A DNA stretch of 40,782 bases from JBGPYB01 sp041493035 (GTDB taxonomy: Bacteria > Acidobacteriota > Vicinamibacteria > Fen-336), in contig JBGPYB010000023.1 of assembly GCA_041493035.1 (NCBI GenBank), positions 1 through 40,782 on the forward strand. Direction: 5' to 3'. The position numbers and the translations under genes are program-made. Each line of letters starts with the position of its first letter. Position 1 is the first letter of the stretch. Below are positions 22,361-31,815 of the stretch, piece after piece. The notes beneath the pieces were generated by a model that saw only the letters and a list, made by a program, of their open reading frames with translations, did not search any database and was not told the DNA's origin.

Positions 22361-23203
22361 ATGAGGGGGACGCGGCGCCAGGCGTTTCTTCTTCTTCTGC
22401 CTTGTGTCCTCGCGCTTCTCGTGCTCTTCGTTCTTCCTCAGTTCTTGATGTTCGAGGCGTCGCTCGGCCGTCGTTCCGCGTACGGCGGCGTCGTCCACGA
22501 ATGGGGCCTCGTCAACTACGTCCGCGCCCTCCAGCCTCTCTATGTCCGGATCCTCGGCCGCAGCATCGGCCTGGCCTTCGTCACGACCGTTCTCTGCCTC
22601 TTCACGGCCTATCCCGTCGCCTACTGGCTGGGGCTCAAGGTCTCCGCTCGCTGGCGCAACGCCCTGCTCGTCCTCGTGATTCTTCCCTTCTGGACGAGCT
22701 TCCTGGTGCGCATGTACGCCTGGATCTTCATCCTGCGTTCCGAGGGGCTCGTCAACCTGTTCCTGGGAGGTCTCGGAATTCCTCCCCTGAACCTCCTCTA
22801 CAACGACATCGCCGTCATGATCGGACAGGTCTACGGCGAGCTGCCGTTCATGATCCTTCCCCTCTACGCCTCGATTGAGAAGCTCGACCGCTCGCTGCTC
22901 GAAGCCGCGGCCGATCTGGGCGCAGGGCCCTCGCGAGCCCTGTGGCGCGTCACCATTCCGCTCACCGCGCCGGGGATCGTGGCCGGCTGCGTCCTCGTCT
23001 TCATCCCCTCTCTCGGCGCCTATCTGGCGCCGGACCTCCTGGGCGGCGCGCGCACCGTTTACATCGGCAACCTCATCCAGAGCCAGTTCGCCGTGGCCCG
23101 CGACATGCCTTTCGGCTCGGCGCTTTCGTTCATTCTGTCGCTGACCGTCCTGGGTCTGCTCTCCATCTTCCGCAAGCCGCTTCAGGCGACCGAGCAAGGA
23201 TGA
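22361..23203 (+). CDS. potB: Spermidine/putrescine ABC transporter permease PotB
   Basis: The ATG at 22361 gives 280 residues with six predicted membrane helices, starting with QAFLLLLPCVLALLVLFVLP. The cytoplasmic coupling loop EAAADLGAGPSRALWRVTIPLTAPG is the EAA motif that docks on PotA, and the VRMYAWIFILRSEGLVN region is typical of PotB/PotH. It forms half of the import channel in the inner membrane. The stop overlaps the start of the potC-potD fusion gene (ATGA). No separate ribosome binding site is apparent at its start. Confidence 0.92.
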   Translation: MRGTRRQAFLLLLPCVLALLVLFVLPQFLMFEASLGRRSAYGGVVHEWGLVNYVRALQPLYVRILGRSIGLAFVTTVLCLFTAYPVAYWLGLKVSARWRNALLVLVILPFWTSFLVRMYAWIFILRSEGLVNLFLGGLGIPPLNLLYNDIAVMIGQVYGELPFMILPLYASIEKLDRSLLEAAADLGAGPSRALWRVTIPLTAPGIVAGCVLVFIPSLGAYLAPDLLGGARTVYIGNLIQSQFAVARDMPFGSALSFILSLTVLGLLSIFRKPLQATEQG

Positions 23204-25035
23204 CCGACGAGAGGCGCGCCACCGGCGGCTCGGGGTTCCTTGCCGGCTTCAGCGCCCTCGTCTACGTCTTCCTCTATGCGCCGCTCCTCGTTCTCGTGGT
23301 CTTCTCGTTCAACCGTGGCCGACTCACGGCCGCATGGGAAGGGTTCACCCTCGCGTGGTACGCGAAGCTCTTCGCCAACCCCCAGATCCTCTCCTCGCTC
23401 CGGAACAGCCTCATCGTCGCGGCGGCCAGCACGGTCATTTGCACCATCGTGGGGACGGCCGCGTCCCTCGCTTTCTTCCGCCACCGGTTCAGCAAGCAGG
23501 CGGCCCTCGACGCCCTCATCACCCTCCCGATCGTCGTGCCCGAGATCGTCCTCGCGTCGTCACTGGTCCTCCTCTTCGCGGCTCTCGGCCTCCGCCTCGG
23601 CTTCCTGACGATCATCCTTGCTCACGTGGCCTTTTCGGTGTCCTACGCGGTCGTCGTGGTGAAGGCCCGTTTCGCCGGATTCGATCGAAGCCTCGAAGAG
23701 GCGGCCATGGACCTGGGGGCCGGACCCGCCGCGACCTTCTTCAAGGTCACGCTCCCGGGGATCTTCCCCGGCGTCCTGGCGGCGGCCCTCCTCGTCTTCG
23801 CCCTGTCCATCGACGACTACGTGATCACGTCGTTCGTGGCGGGCGTCGGGACGACCACGCTACCGATCCAGATCTACTCGATGGTCCGGACCGGGATCTC
23901 ACCGGAGATCAACGCCGTCTCGACCCTTCTCCTCGCGGCCACGAGCCTCATGCTCTTCGCGGCCCATCGGTTGGAGCAGGGGCGCTCGGCGCGCGGAGCC
24001 GCCGTGCCGGTGATCCTCGGCCTCGGGATCCTGGCGACGCCCTTCATCTTCGGCCAGACGGCGGTTTCCGGGGACAAGGTCCTGAACCTCTACATCTGGT
24101 CGAACTACATCTCGCCCGAGACCATCAAGAAGTTCGAGACGCGCCATGGCGTGCGCGTCAACGTGGACCTCTACGATACCAACGAGGCCATGCTCGCGAA
24201 GGTCCAAACGGGGAACGTCGCTTATGACCTCCTCTGCCCGTCCAACTACCCGATCGAGAGCCTCCTCCACCAGAAGCTCCTGCGTCCCCTCGATCACTCG
24301 GCGCTGCCCCACCTGACGAACATCGACCCCCGCTTCCTCGACAAACCCTACGATCCTGGCAACCGGTACTCGGTGCCGTATTTCTGGGGAACGTGCGGGA
24401 TCGCCTACGACAAGAAGCGGGTGGGCGCCGTGGATTCCTGGGGCGCCCTCTGGGACGCGCGCTACAAGGGGCGGATCCTGATGCTCGACGACCCGCGGGA
24501 GACCATCGGGGCGACGCTCAAGTGGAAGGGCTTCAGCGTCAACACCACCGACCCGGCCACCCTGGCGCTGGCGAAGAGGCTCCTCCTCGACCAGAAGCCT
24601 CTCGTGAAGACCTACAACGCCTCCAACTTCGAGGATGTACTCCTGTCCCGCGACGTGTGGCTCGCCCAGGGATGGAACGGCCAGTTCGCGAAGGTCATGG
24701 ACGTCGACCACGACCTCGAGTACGTGATCCCCAAGGAGGGAGCGAGCCTGTTCGTCGATAGCCTGGTGATTCCGTCCTCGGCTCCGCATCCGGCCCTCGC
24801 CCATGCGTTCATCGACTTCACGCTCGAGGCCGACATCGCCGCCGAGATCTGCCGGACGATGCGCTACTCGACACCCAACAAGGCGGCCCTGCCCCTGCTT
24901 CCTGAGGACATCCGCCAGAACCACGCCATCTTTCCCCCCAATGATGTCGTCCAGCGCCTGGAGTTGATCCAGGACATCGGCGAGACGACGGTCGCCTACG
25001 ACCGCCTGTGGACCGAGGTCAAGACGAGCGAGTAG
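23200..25035 (+). CDS. potCD: Fused polyamine permease and substrate-binding protein (PotC-PotD)
   Basis: A single 611-residue frame contains both proteins. Residues 1-262 are PotC: six helices with the EAA loop EEAAMDLGAGPAATFFKVTLPGIFPG and DDYVITSFVAGVGTTTLPIQIYS. An additional hydrophobic segment (about 267-285, GAAVPVILGLGILATPFIF) replaces the signal peptide of PotD and anchors it. Residues 291-611 are the PotD-type binding protein, starting VLNLYIWSNYISPETIKKFE, with polyamine-site blocks YDLLCPSNYPIESLL and SVPYFWGTCGIAYDKK. The receptor is therefore tethered to the channel in a fixed ratio. PotCD fusions are known in some Gram-positive bacteria. There is no frameshift or internal start needed. 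Confidence 0.92.
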   Translation: MTDERRATGGSGFLAGFSALVYVFLYAPLLVLVVFSFNRGRLTAAWEGFTLAWYAKLFANPQILSSLRNSLIVAAASTVICTIVGTAASLAFFRHRFSKQAALDALITLPIVVPEIVLASSLVLLFAALGLRLGFLTIILAHVAFSVSYAVVVVKARFAGFDRSLEEAAMDLGAGPAATFFKVTLPGIFPGVLAAALLVFALSIDDYVITSFVAGVGTTTLPIQIYSMVRTGISPEINAVSTLLLAATSLMLFAAHRLEQGRSARGAAVPVILGLGILATPFIFGQTAVSGDKVLNLYIWSNYISPETIKKFETRHGVRVNVDLYDTNEAMLAKVQTGNVAYDLLCPSNYPIESLLHQKLLRPLDHSALPHLTNIDPRFLDKPYDPGNRYSVPYFWGTCGIAYDKKRVGAVDSWGALWDARYKGRILMLDDPRETIGATLKWKGFSVNTTDPATLALAKRLLLDQKPLVKTYNASNFEDVLLSRDVWLAQGWNGQFAKVMDVDHDLEYVIPKEGASLFVDSLVIPSSAPHPALAHAFIDFTLEADIAAEICRTMRYSTPNKAALPLLPEDIRQNHAIFPPNDVVQRLELIQDIGETTVAYDRLWTEVKTSE

Positions 25036-25049
25036 CGTTCTCGAGAGCC

Positions 25050-26390
25050 CTAGGTCCCGCTCACGGTCATCCTTCGGACGCGCAGCGTGGGGGCGGCGAC
25101 GGAGCCGCGGAAGACGAGGTCGCTGCCGACGGCGTCCACGTCCTTCAGCATGTCCTTGAGGTTCCCCGCGATCGTCACCTCGTGAACCGGATGGGTCAGG
25201 GTTCCCTTCTCGATCCAGTGCCCCACGGCGCCCTGTGAATAGTCTCCCGACACGAGGTTGACGCCGAAGCCGATGAGATCGGTGACATAGAGGCCGCGCT
25301 CCACCCCGCCGACGATCTCGTCGTAAGACGTCGTCCCCGCTTCGAGGAACAGGTTCGCTGCGCCGACCGAGGGGCCCCCCGCGACGCCTCGCCGCGCGCT
25401 GCCGGTGGGTCGAGCGCCGATTTTCCGCGCGGCGTACGAGTCGCACAGATAGTGACGCAGTACCCCTCGCTCGATGGGGAGGTTCCGCCGCGTGGGGAGC
25501 CCCTCGCCGTCGAACGGCCGCGAGCCCAGACCGCGCGGCCGCCGGCCGTCATCCACGACGGTGAGGAGAGGCGACGCCACGGTTTCGCCGATCCGGTCCT
25601 TCAGGAAGGTCGCGTTCCGGAAGACGGCGTAACCCGAGAGCGCGCTGAAGACATGGCCGAGAAGATTCGCGGCGGTCTCCGGGTCGAAAACCACGGGGAC
25701 GTCGGCCGTTGGAACCTTCCGCGCGCCCAGACGGCGAAGCGTCCGCTCCGCGGCGACGCGGCCCACTTCCTCGGGCGTGAGCAGATCGCCCAGGCCCCGG
25801 CCCGACGTGTACCAGTAGTCGCGTTCCATCTGACCATCGCGCTGGCCGACGGGGACCACCGACATCGACACAGCGGAAGACCGATATGTGCCGAGAAAGC
25901 CCATGGAGTTGGCCAGCACGACGGAGTCCTCCCCCGAACCGTAATGACCACCGTCCGAGTTGACGAGCTCGGGCGACACCGCGAGGGCGGCAGCCTCCGC
26001 GCGGCGGGCCCTCTCGATCCGCTCCTCCGTCGGCAGGGCCGCGGGCGAGGGATCGAAGATGCCGAGATCGATCCCTTCCGCCGGGACCATCTCCTCGGGC
26101 AGTCCGGCGGCGGCGTCTTCCCCGGTGACGCGAGCCATCGACACCGTTTCGGCGACGAGGGTGGCGAGAGCCGGTGCCGAGAAATCGGAGGTGTAGGACG
26201 TGGCCGTGCGGTGTCCGACGAAAACGCGTATGCCGAGGGCCTTGCTCCCGGCGTCGGTGAGCTTTTCCACCTCTCCCTTGCGCACCGTCACGGAGAAATC
26301 GGTTCCCTCAGCGACGAGGACGTCGGCCGCGTCGGCTCCCGACGCGTGCGCCTTGCGGAGGAGGTCGAGAGCGAGATCGCGATGGTCCAT
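25050..26390 (-). CDS. pmbA: PmbA/TldE-family protease subunit
   Basis: The 446-residue product has the TldD/PmbA fold: N-terminal VRKGEVEKLTDAGSKALGIRVFVG, central domain with FDPETAANLLGHVFSALSGYAVFR, and C-terminal GGVERGLYVTDLIGFGVNLVSGDYSQGAVGHWIEKG. It lacks the HExxxH zinc motif of TldD, so it is the TldE-type partner. In E. coli the TldD-TldE heterodimer trims peptide antibiotics and CcdA. No tldD gene is in the window, so the partner must be elsewhere. It is convergent with the polyamine operon (14-bp gap) and divergent from the peptide transporter, which may share a peptide-processing role. Confidence 0.92.
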   Translation of the reverse strand: MDHRDLALDLLRKAHASGADAADVLVAEGTDFSVTVRKGEVEKLTDAGSKALGIRVFVGHRTATSYTSDFSAPALATLVAETVSMARVTGEDAAAGLPEEMVPAEGIDLGIFDPSPAALPTEERIERARRAEAAALAVSPELVNSDGGHYGSGEDSVVLANSMGFLGTYRSSAVSMSVVPVGQRDGQMERDYWYTSGRGLGDLLTPEEVGRVAAERTLRRLGARKVPTADVPVVFDPETAANLLGHVFSALSGYAVFRNATFLKDRIGETVASPLLTVVDDGRRPRGLGSRPFDGEGLPTRRNLPIERGVLRHYLCDSYAARKIGARPTGSARRGVAGGPSVGAANLFLEAGTTSYDEIVGGVERGLYVTDLIGFGVNLVSGDYSQGAVGHWIEKGTLTHPVHEVTIAGNLKDMLKDVDAVGSDLVFRGSVAAPTLRVRRMTVSGT

Positions 26391-26428
26391 TTGCGGCGCT
26401 CATTCTGCCACGGTACCCTTGCCGCCGT

Positions 26429-27880
<1,452 letters not shown>

Positions 27881-28008
27881 GGGCTGACGCCGCCAGCGAA
27901 GTCCGGGGTTCATCATTCATCGCCGCCACGAAGACGCGACCGAGTTCGTGCGCCTTGCGCAGCAGGGGCTCGAGCAAGAGCCGCGTAACGAGGAGCTTGG
28001 GACCACTC

Positions 28009-30405
28009 TCATTCCTGGGAGTCGCCTTCTCGCAGACGTGGAGAAAGCGGGCCGCCCTGACCCCCGAGGATCGCGCCGACCTTGCGGAGGAGATCGTCAG
28101 GCGTGAAGGGCTTGCTGAGGAACGCCGCTCCCGGGAGCAGAACGCCCTGTTTGGCGATGGCTTCATCGGTGTAACCGGACATGAACAGGACTTTCGTCTC
28201 GGGACGTGCGGGAATGATCTGCTCCACGGTCTTGCGTCCCGTGAGGCCCGGCATGATGGCGTCGGTGACGATCAAGTGGATCACGCCGGCGTATTCCCCG
28301 GCGACTCGCACAGCCTCGGCTCCGTCGCGCCCCACGAGAACGGTGTAGCCGCCGCTCTCGAGGGTCTCGCACACTACGTCGCGGAGCGACGCCTCGTCTT
28401 CGACCAGGAGGACGGTCTCGTGGCCGGCCGTCGGCCTCGCCGGTTCCTTCCCAGGAGCATCGATCACCTCTGCTGCGTCGACACGTGGCAGGTAGACCTT
28501 GAACGTCGTCCCCTGCCCGACCTCGCTATAGAGCCAGATGTATCCCTCGCTCTGCTTGACGATTCCGTAGACCGTGGACAGGCCCAGCCCGGTCCCTTTC
28601 CCCGTGGCCTTCGTAGTGAAGAAAGGCTCGAAAGCGTGGGCCTGAGTCTCCGCGTCCATCCCCGCCCCGGTATCGCTCACCGCCAACATCACGTACCGTC
28701 CGGGGGGGACGACGGGGTGCTGGGCAACGTAGTCCGCATTCAGGTCCGCATTCATGGTCTCGAAGGTGAGATGTCCTCCCTCGGGCAGCGCGTCCCGCGC
28801 GTTGAGCGCGAGGTTCATGACTACCTGTTCGATCTGGAAGGGATCCGCTTTGACGTGACCCAGCCGGGGTTCCAGGACCGTCTTGAGTTCGATGTCCTCG
28901 CCGATGAGGCGGCGCAGCATCGGCTCGACGTCGCGGAGGACGCCGTTCAGGTCGACGACCTTGGGCTGGAGGACTTGTTTCCGGCTGAAGGCGAGCAGCT
29001 GGCGGGTCAGCGCGGCGGCCCGTTCCGTCGCTTTGCGAATCTGGTCCACCTTGCCGCCGAGAGGATGGTCCGCACCTAGACCCCGCCCCACCAGCTCCGC
29101 GTACCCCATGATGACCCCGAGCAGGTTGTTGAAGTCGTGGGCGATTCCTCCGGCAAGGCGCCCGACCGCCTCGATCTTCTGCGCCTGCAGAAGCTGCCGT
29201 TCGAGGCGCGTCTCCTTGGTGACGTCTCGCTTGACCGCCACGTAGCTGACCAGCCGGCCGGAAGCGTCCCGCACCGGCCCGATGGTCGCGTCCTCCTCGA
29301 AGAGGATGCCGTCCTTGCGGCGGTAGACGATCCTGCCGGTCCACACCTCACCGCGAGCGAGGACCTCCCACATCCGTCGATAGAAGGCCGCGTCTTGATT
29401 CCCGCTCTTCAGGATTCGAGGGTTCTGGCCGATCGCCTCGGCGCGCGTGTATCCGGAAACCGCCTCGAAGGCTGGATTCACGTAGAGGATGGTCCCCGTG
29501 GGGTCCGTAATCACGATGGACTCCGTGGTCTGCTCCACGACCCGGCTCAGACGCGCCTGCTCCTCCTCGGCCCGCTTTCGGTCCGTGATGTCGAGACCGG
29601 TGCTCACGATGTACGCTTCGCCGTCGATCTCCACCCGGCGGCCCGCAAAGACGTAGTCTCTTACCTCGCCCCGGCCGTTGCGGCTGCGCCCCTCGATCTG
29701 CTCGAACCCACCGTGTTCGAAGACCCGCCGGATCGTCTCTTCGAGCCGAGGCCGGTCCTCGTCCACGACCGCGGCGAGGGCGTCTCGGCCCAGCAGCTCC
29801 TCCTCCGGCAGGCCGATCACGTCGGCGTAGTTCCGGTTCCACCGGACGAGACGGCCCATTCGGTCGATCACGCAGACCAGCGCGGGGAGGCTGGCCAGGA
29901 GCGTTTCGGAGATAGCCCGCTCCTGCTCCAACGCTTGCTCTGCCCGCTTGCGACCGAAGACATCTCGCTCCTCGCTCTCCCGGAGCGAAGCGACCGCGCG
30001 CCTCTGGTCCTCGACGTCGGTGCATGTGCCCACCCACCCGCGGACCTGGCCGTCGGCATCTCGCCGCGGCAGCGCCCGTTCCAGGATCCAGCGGAAGGTC
30101 CCGTCGGCTCGCCTCAGCCGATACTCCACCTCATAGGGAGCCTCGGTCCGGGCTGCCTCTTTCCAGGCACGTCGCACGGCAGCCATGTCGTCCGGGTGAG
30201 CCAGGCCGAGCCAAACTTGGGTGTTCGCTTCGTTCGGGTCTAGGCCGAGGAAGTCGCGTCCGTAGCGGTTCAGGTACTTCGTGGTGCCGTCGGCAGCGCT
30301 GATCCAGACGATGTGAGCCAGATCGTCCACGAGAAGGCCCTCATCAGCGGGTTGCCGGGGCTGTCGGCGCTCCCCCATCCGTGGCGTCTCGAAGGATCCG
30401 CTCAC
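28009..30405 (-). CDS. Hybrid histidine kinase, PAS3-HisKA-HATPase-REC
   Basis: The GTG at 30405 gives 798 soluble residues with no membrane helix. Order: PAS 1 (about 27-135, WLGLAHPDDMAAVRRAW), PAS 2 (165-278), PAS 3 (285-400, PAFEAVSGYTRAEAIG), then the phospho-accepting His423 in GGIAHDFNNLLGVIMGYAELV, ATP-binding boxes (NLALNARDAL, DTGAGMDAET, GTGLGLSTVYGIV), and a C-terminal receiver with Asp715 (TDAIMPG) and Lys765. The HDFNN form is the HisKA type common in cytoplasmic PAS kinases. Phosphate probably passes from His423 to Asp715. It is divergent from the degenerate GGDEF receiver gene. The upstream spacer 27881-28008 shows nothing recognisable. Confidence 0.93.
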   Translation of the reverse strand: MSGSFETPRMGERRQPRQPADEGLLVDDLAHIVWISAADGTTKYLNRYGRDFLGLDPNEANTQVWLGLAHPDDMAAVRRAWKEAARTEAPYEVEYRLRRADGTFRWILERALPRRDADGQVRGWVGTCTDVEDQRRAVASLRESEERDVFGRKRAEQALEQERAISETLLASLPALVCVIDRMGRLVRWNRNYADVIGLPEEELLGRDALAAVVDEDRPRLEETIRRVFEHGGFEQIEGRSRNGRGEVRDYVFAGRRVEIDGEAYIVSTGLDITDRKRAEEEQARLSRVVEQTTESIVITDPTGTILYVNPAFEAVSGYTRAEAIGQNPRILKSGNQDAAFYRRMWEVLARGEVWTGRIVYRRKDGILFEEDATIGPVRDASGRLVSYVAVKRDVTKETRLERQLLQAQKIEAVGRLAGGIAHDFNNLLGVIMGYAELVGRGLGADHPLGGKVDQIRKATERAAALTRQLLAFSRKQVLQPKVVDLNGVLRDVEPMLRRLIGEDIELKTVLEPRLGHVKADPFQIEQVVMNLALNARDALPEGGHLTFETMNADLNADYVAQHPVVPPGRYVMLAVSDTGAGMDAETQAHAFEPFFTTKATGKGTGLGLSTVYGIVKQSEGYIWLYSEVGQGTTFKVYLPRVDAAEVIDAPGKEPARPTAGHETVLLVEDEASLRDVVCETLESGGYTVLVGRDGAEAVRVAGEYAGVIHLIVTDAIMPGLTGRKTVEQIIPARPETKVLFMSGYTDEAIAKQGVLLPGAAFLSKPFTPDDLLRKVGAILGGQGGPLSPRLREGDSQE

Positions 30406-30521
30406 ATTGCGCGATACTCACTCTACACTTTTCGAGTAGGGCACACAAGAAGGCGGATCCCGCGTCGAGCCTGGCCCAGATCCCTTGTGGCTGCGCGCAC
30501 CCGGAGAGATACTCGTGGTCG

Positions 30522-31385
30522 ATGTCGGAAGGCCGAGATTCCTACTCCGATGGAAGGCCCCTGTTGGACTCGTTTGCCTTCGGCGCGAGGACGGCCGCCG
30601 AGGTCGCTCGCCTGCGACGAAAGGGCAGCCTCCTTTCGTTGCTCCTCATCGACGTCAAGCCGGCGGCGGACCCAGCCAGTGCGGAACGTCTCCGGGGACT
30701 GGCCGACCGCCTCCGGACCCGCGTTCGCCTTCACGACATCCTCGCACTGCGCGAGTCGAGCATCGCTCTTCTCATGCTCGATGCCAACCAAGCTGAAGGA
30801 GTTCAGGCGGCGGAGCGACTGCTCCGGCAGGAGCGCGAGGAGGGTTCGCCCTGGCCCGCGCCTTGCGCAGGAATCGCCACAATGTTCGATGAAGTGGAGG
30901 GAGGGCGGGACGCCCTCATAGCAGCCGCCGAAGGAGCGCTGGCCGAGGCCGGACCGGGGCAGATCGTGCGGAGCCGAACGATGGAGGGGCGGCCACGAGT
31001 GCTCGTCATCGACGACGATGAGGCCTTCGCGCAGGTCCTGGCGGAGACCATCTCCGAGCAAGGCTGGGAGGGGCACCCCTGCTGCGACACGGCCGACGCA
31101 CTGGAACGGATTCTGGATGGGAGCTACAGCGCCGTCTTCATCGATGTCGTGCTCGCCGGAAGGAGGGGAGGGATCGACCTGCTCCGCCGGTCCATCGTCC
31201 ACGATCCCCGGCGCCCGGTCGTGCTGATGAGCGGTTTCGGCGCGAGCCATGAGGACATCATGGAGGCGCTGGAACTCGGCCCGGTCATGTTCGTCCAGAA
31301 GCCGATCTCAAAGCTGGACCTCGACGCGGCGCTTCAGATGTTCCGTGATCGCCTCCCAGGGGCTCCGAGGGGAAGACTCCGTTGA
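30522..31385 (+). CDS. Degenerate GGDEF-like domain fused to a receiver domain
   Basis: ATG 30522 starts a 287-residue protein. Residues 15-150 follow the fold of a diguanylate cyclase (LSLLLIDVKP, LRTRVRLHDILALRESSIALLML), but the catalytic GGDEF signature is replaced by ESSIA (78-82), so it should not make cyclic di-GMP. Residues 158-275 are a receiver with the acidic pocket IDDDE, Asp208 (FIDVVLAG) and Lys260 (VQKPIS). The receiver is placed C-terminal, the reverse of the usual response-regulator order. The protein may bind nucleotide or act as a phosphorylation-controlled adaptor. Its TGA is followed in the same frame by a fragment of a pilus ATPase. It diverges from the PAS kinase gene. 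Confidence 0.82.
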   Translation: MSEGRDSYSDGRPLLDSFAFGARTAAEVARLRRKGSLLSLLLIDVKPAADPASAERLRGLADRLRTRVRLHDILALRESSIALLMLDANQAEGVQAAERLLRQEREEGSPWPAPCAGIATMFDEVEGGRDALIAAAEGALAEAGPGQIVRSRTMEGRPRVLVIDDDEAFAQVLAETISEQGWEGHPCCDTADALERILDGSYSAVFIDVVLAGRRGGIDLLRRSIVHDPRRPVVLMSGFGASHEDIMEALELGPVMFVQKPISKLDLDAALQMFRDRLPGAPRGRLR

Positions 31386-31718
31386 AGCGACCTCGAGACG
31401 GCACAGATCGCGTTCCAGGCCGCGCAGACGGGACATCTGGTCCTTTCGACGCTCCACACGAACGACGCGCCCAGCGCCGTGACCCGGTTGACTGAAATGG
31501 GAATGCCCGCGTACGTGGTGGCTTCCTCACTTCTCGGCATTCAGGCCCAGCGCCTGGTAAGGCGCCTCTGTGACTGCAAGACAACGGCACCTGACGGAAG
31601 CACTTGCCCTGGATCTGGGCCCGACGACTATGTGAGCAAACCGGTGCGCGACACGATCCTTCTCGGTCGCGTGCGTCGATCGCTCTTCCGCGCGCATCTC
31701 TTCCGCGCAGCACCTTAA
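31386..31718 (+). pseudogene. In-frame remnant of a PilB/GspE ATPase joined to a receiver fragment
   Basis: Directly after the TGA of the previous gene, and in the same frame, the sequence reads DLETAQIAFQAAQTGHLVLS, then TLHTNDAPSAVTRL and VVASSLLGIQAQRLVRRLC. This is the C-terminal core of a type IV pilus or type II secretion ATPase, including its His-box region. After a short junction it continues as PDDYVSKPVRDTILLGRVRRSLF, the beta5-alpha5 end of a receiver domain, and stops at 31716-31718. Walker A and B parts are missing. It is probably a deletion remnant, or the tail of a GspE-receiver fusion. An ATG at 31479 could start 79 residues, but function is unlikely. Confidence 0.75.
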
Positions 31719-31815
31719 GTCTGGGCGGCCTGCGCCAGCCACGCCCAATCGATACGGCGCAGGTACCGTGTTTGACGGCGGCCCGCCGAATACCTACCAT
31801 GAGCGGAGTTCTCCA

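Noticed and set aside
23899..25446. A 515-codon minus-strand frame opposite potCD and the end of pmbA
   Set aside because: Antisense shadow crossing two real genes, without signal or domain.
27881..28008. Possible gene remnant in the spacer after the POT transporter (minus-strand reading LLLEPLLRKAHELGRVFVAA)
   Set aside because: The segment looks protein-like but is too short and I recognise no family.
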